Assembly: GCA_947478535.1 (NCBI GenBank)
Contig: CANJXD010000085.1
Span: 1-15,092, forward strand
Direction: 5' to 3'
Length of the DNA: 15,092 nt
Source of the DNA: Acetobacteraceae bacterium
Lineage (GTDB): Bacteria; Pseudomonadota; Alphaproteobacteria; Acetobacterales; Acetobacteraceae
How positions within the stretch are numbered: the stretch's first letter is position 1; every line of letters begins with the position of its first letter. The notes under the pieces are model-generated. The model saw nothing but the letters and a program-made list of their open reading frames with translations, searched no databases and had not been told where the DNA came from. This document shows, in pieces, positions 14,295 through 15,092 of the stretch. The position numbers and the translations under genes are program-made.

Positions 14295-15092
14295 TCAGCC
14301 CGCCAGCGCCGCGCGGATCGTGGCCGCGCGGTCCGCCGCCGTATCGTGGCAGCGCAGCGGCGTCACCTCCGGCCGCATCGCCGCCGCGTCATCGAGGCAC
14401 TGGCCGAACAGATCGGATTCCGACGCCATCAGCGTGACGCGCTGCGGCAGGGATGCCAGCCTTTCCAGCAGCGGCCAGCCGATCACGGCACGCCAAGCTG
14501 GTGAGAAGGAAGCCGGCTGCTTCGCGAGTTCGCGCACTTCCTCCTGCAACCGCTCCGGCTCGATGCGCGGTTCCACCTTGCGCGCGGCGGCCAGGGTGCG
14601 GTCCCACCACGGGAACCACAGCCCCATGTCGCGGCGCATGTGCCACATCTTCAGCAGGTGGGATCCATCCCAGCACGGCGTCACATCCGGCGCCCAGCGA
14701 TCGGCCCATTCCGCCCGCGCCCGCGCCGGCAGCGCGATCGGCGCATCGAGCACCACGGACAGCGCACGATCCGGCCGCGACAGTGCCGCCGCGATCGCTG
14801 TTGTCGCACCGCCATTGTGGCCGAGCAGATGCACCTGCCCCACGCCCAGCGCATCGCACACGGCCCAGAGCGTCTCCGCCCAGGCTTCCGGCGTCTGCGC
14901 TCCATCGGGGCGCGGATCGCTCTCGCCATGCCCGGGTGGGTCGAAGGCGATGACGGGAAGATCGAGCGCCCGGATCAGATCCTCATAGAGCGCGGAGGAA
15001 CCGGGCACATGCGGCGCGATCACCAGCGGCGGGCGCGACTGCAGATCCCCCATGCTGCGCACGAGAACCTGACCCTCGCCGATGGTGTGGTA
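14295..15092 (-). CDS. Alpha/beta-hydrolase fold protein, partial (N terminus beyond the right edge), Asn at the nucleophile position
   Basis: The frame is open to the last base (TAC at 15092-15090) and the extra residues YHTIGEGQVLV align with the N terminus of the hydrolase at 11004-11846 (FTEIAEGQVHF), so the GTG at 15062 is not the true start and the gene continues to the right. About 265 residues are visible. Fold markers: LVIAPHVPGSSALYEDL (oxyanion region), VIAFDPPGHGES, the elbow VHLLGHNGGATTAIAAAL, VTLMASESDLFG with the likely acid, and a possible His in PLRCHDTAADR. The elbow centre is Asn (GHNGG) in place of Ser, so normal serine-hydrolase chemistry is unlikely. The WFPWWDR segment parallels WPWYKR of the downstream paralogue. 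First visible gene of the operon hydrolase - CoA ligase - receptor - hydrolase; only 6 nt separate it from the ligase. Confidence 0.87.
   Translation of the reverse strand, partial: YHTIGEGQVLVRSMGDLQSRPPLVIAPHVPGSSALYEDLIRALDLPVIAFDPPGHGESDPRPDGAQTPEAWAETLWAVCDALGVGQVHLLGHNGGATTAIAAALSRPDRALSVVLDAPIALPARARAEWADRWAPDVTPCWDGSHLLKMWHMRRDMGLWFPWWDRTLAAARKVEPRIEPERLQEEVRELAKQPASFSPAWRAVIGWPLLERLASLPQRVTLMASESDLFGQCLDDAAAMRPEVTPLRCHDTAADRAATIRAALAG

Noticed and set aside
14295..15062. Complete 255-residue alpha/beta-hydrolase starting at GTG 15062
   Set aside because: The frame remains open to the window edge and the upstream residues align with the N terminus of the paralogue at 11004-11846, so the gene is cut by the edge.

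Overview
The window is GC-rich throughout, and its gene density, Bug/TctC receptors with Tat-like leaders and FCD-type GntR regulator suggest an alphaproteobacterium, plausibly of the Acetobacteraceae (Roseomonas-like). This taxonomic guess rests on sequence style and gene content only. There are 14 protein-coding genes, two of them cut by the window edges. I see no rRNA, tRNA, CRISPR array, insertion sequence or phage gene. Everything looks like an accessory catabolic island for uptake and breakdown of small organic acids, amides or cyclic amides.

Layout. (1) 1-1136 (+): C-terminal part of an acyl-CoA ligase, converging on (2) a minus-strand operon reading 4226 to 1133: FMO-like flavoprotein, GST-kappa/2-hydroxychromene-2-carboxylate isomerase-like protein, M19 dipeptidase-like protein, joined by two 4-nt ATGA overlaps. 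(3) A divergent plus-strand set from 4332: PIG3-type quinone oxidoreductase, Asp/Glu/hydantoin-racemase-like protein, Bug receptor; then, after a 70-bp gap with a promoter/operator, an isochorismatase-type amidohydrolase and a hydantoinase/dihydropyrimidinase-type cyclic amidohydrolase, ending at 9273. (4) 10143-9265 (-): amidohydrolase-2 family protein, divergent from (5) a GntR/FCD regulator at 10308-11003. (6) A minus-strand operon entering from the right edge: alpha/beta-hydrolase (partial), acyl-CoA synthetase, a second Bug receptor, a second alpha/beta-hydrolase ending at 11004.

How they may work together. The core at 5333-9273 has the family composition of a hydantoin-utilisation kit: racemase-like protein, ring-opening cyclic amidohydrolase and carbamoylase/amidase-like hydrolase, with a periplasmic receptor for the substrate. 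The acyl-CoA synthetases would activate a resulting or separate carboxylic acid. A 17-bp imperfect palindrome with consensus GNATACANCTNGTGTGC lies in the FMO/quinone-reductase divergent region (4283-4300, minus strand) and before the isochorismatase gene (7125-7141). Its half-site recurs twice in the amidohydrolase/GntR divergent region. This makes the local GntR protein the obvious candidate regulator of the whole island.

The most unusual feature is that five or six enzymes keep their family fold signatures but lack canonical catalytic residues: no cysteines in the racemase, no HxD/Glu in the M19 protein, no HxH in the amidohydrolase-2 protein, and no serine at the nucleophile elbow in either alpha/beta-hydrolase. 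The hydantoinase-like and isochorismatase-like proteins keep all theirs. The substrate is unknown.
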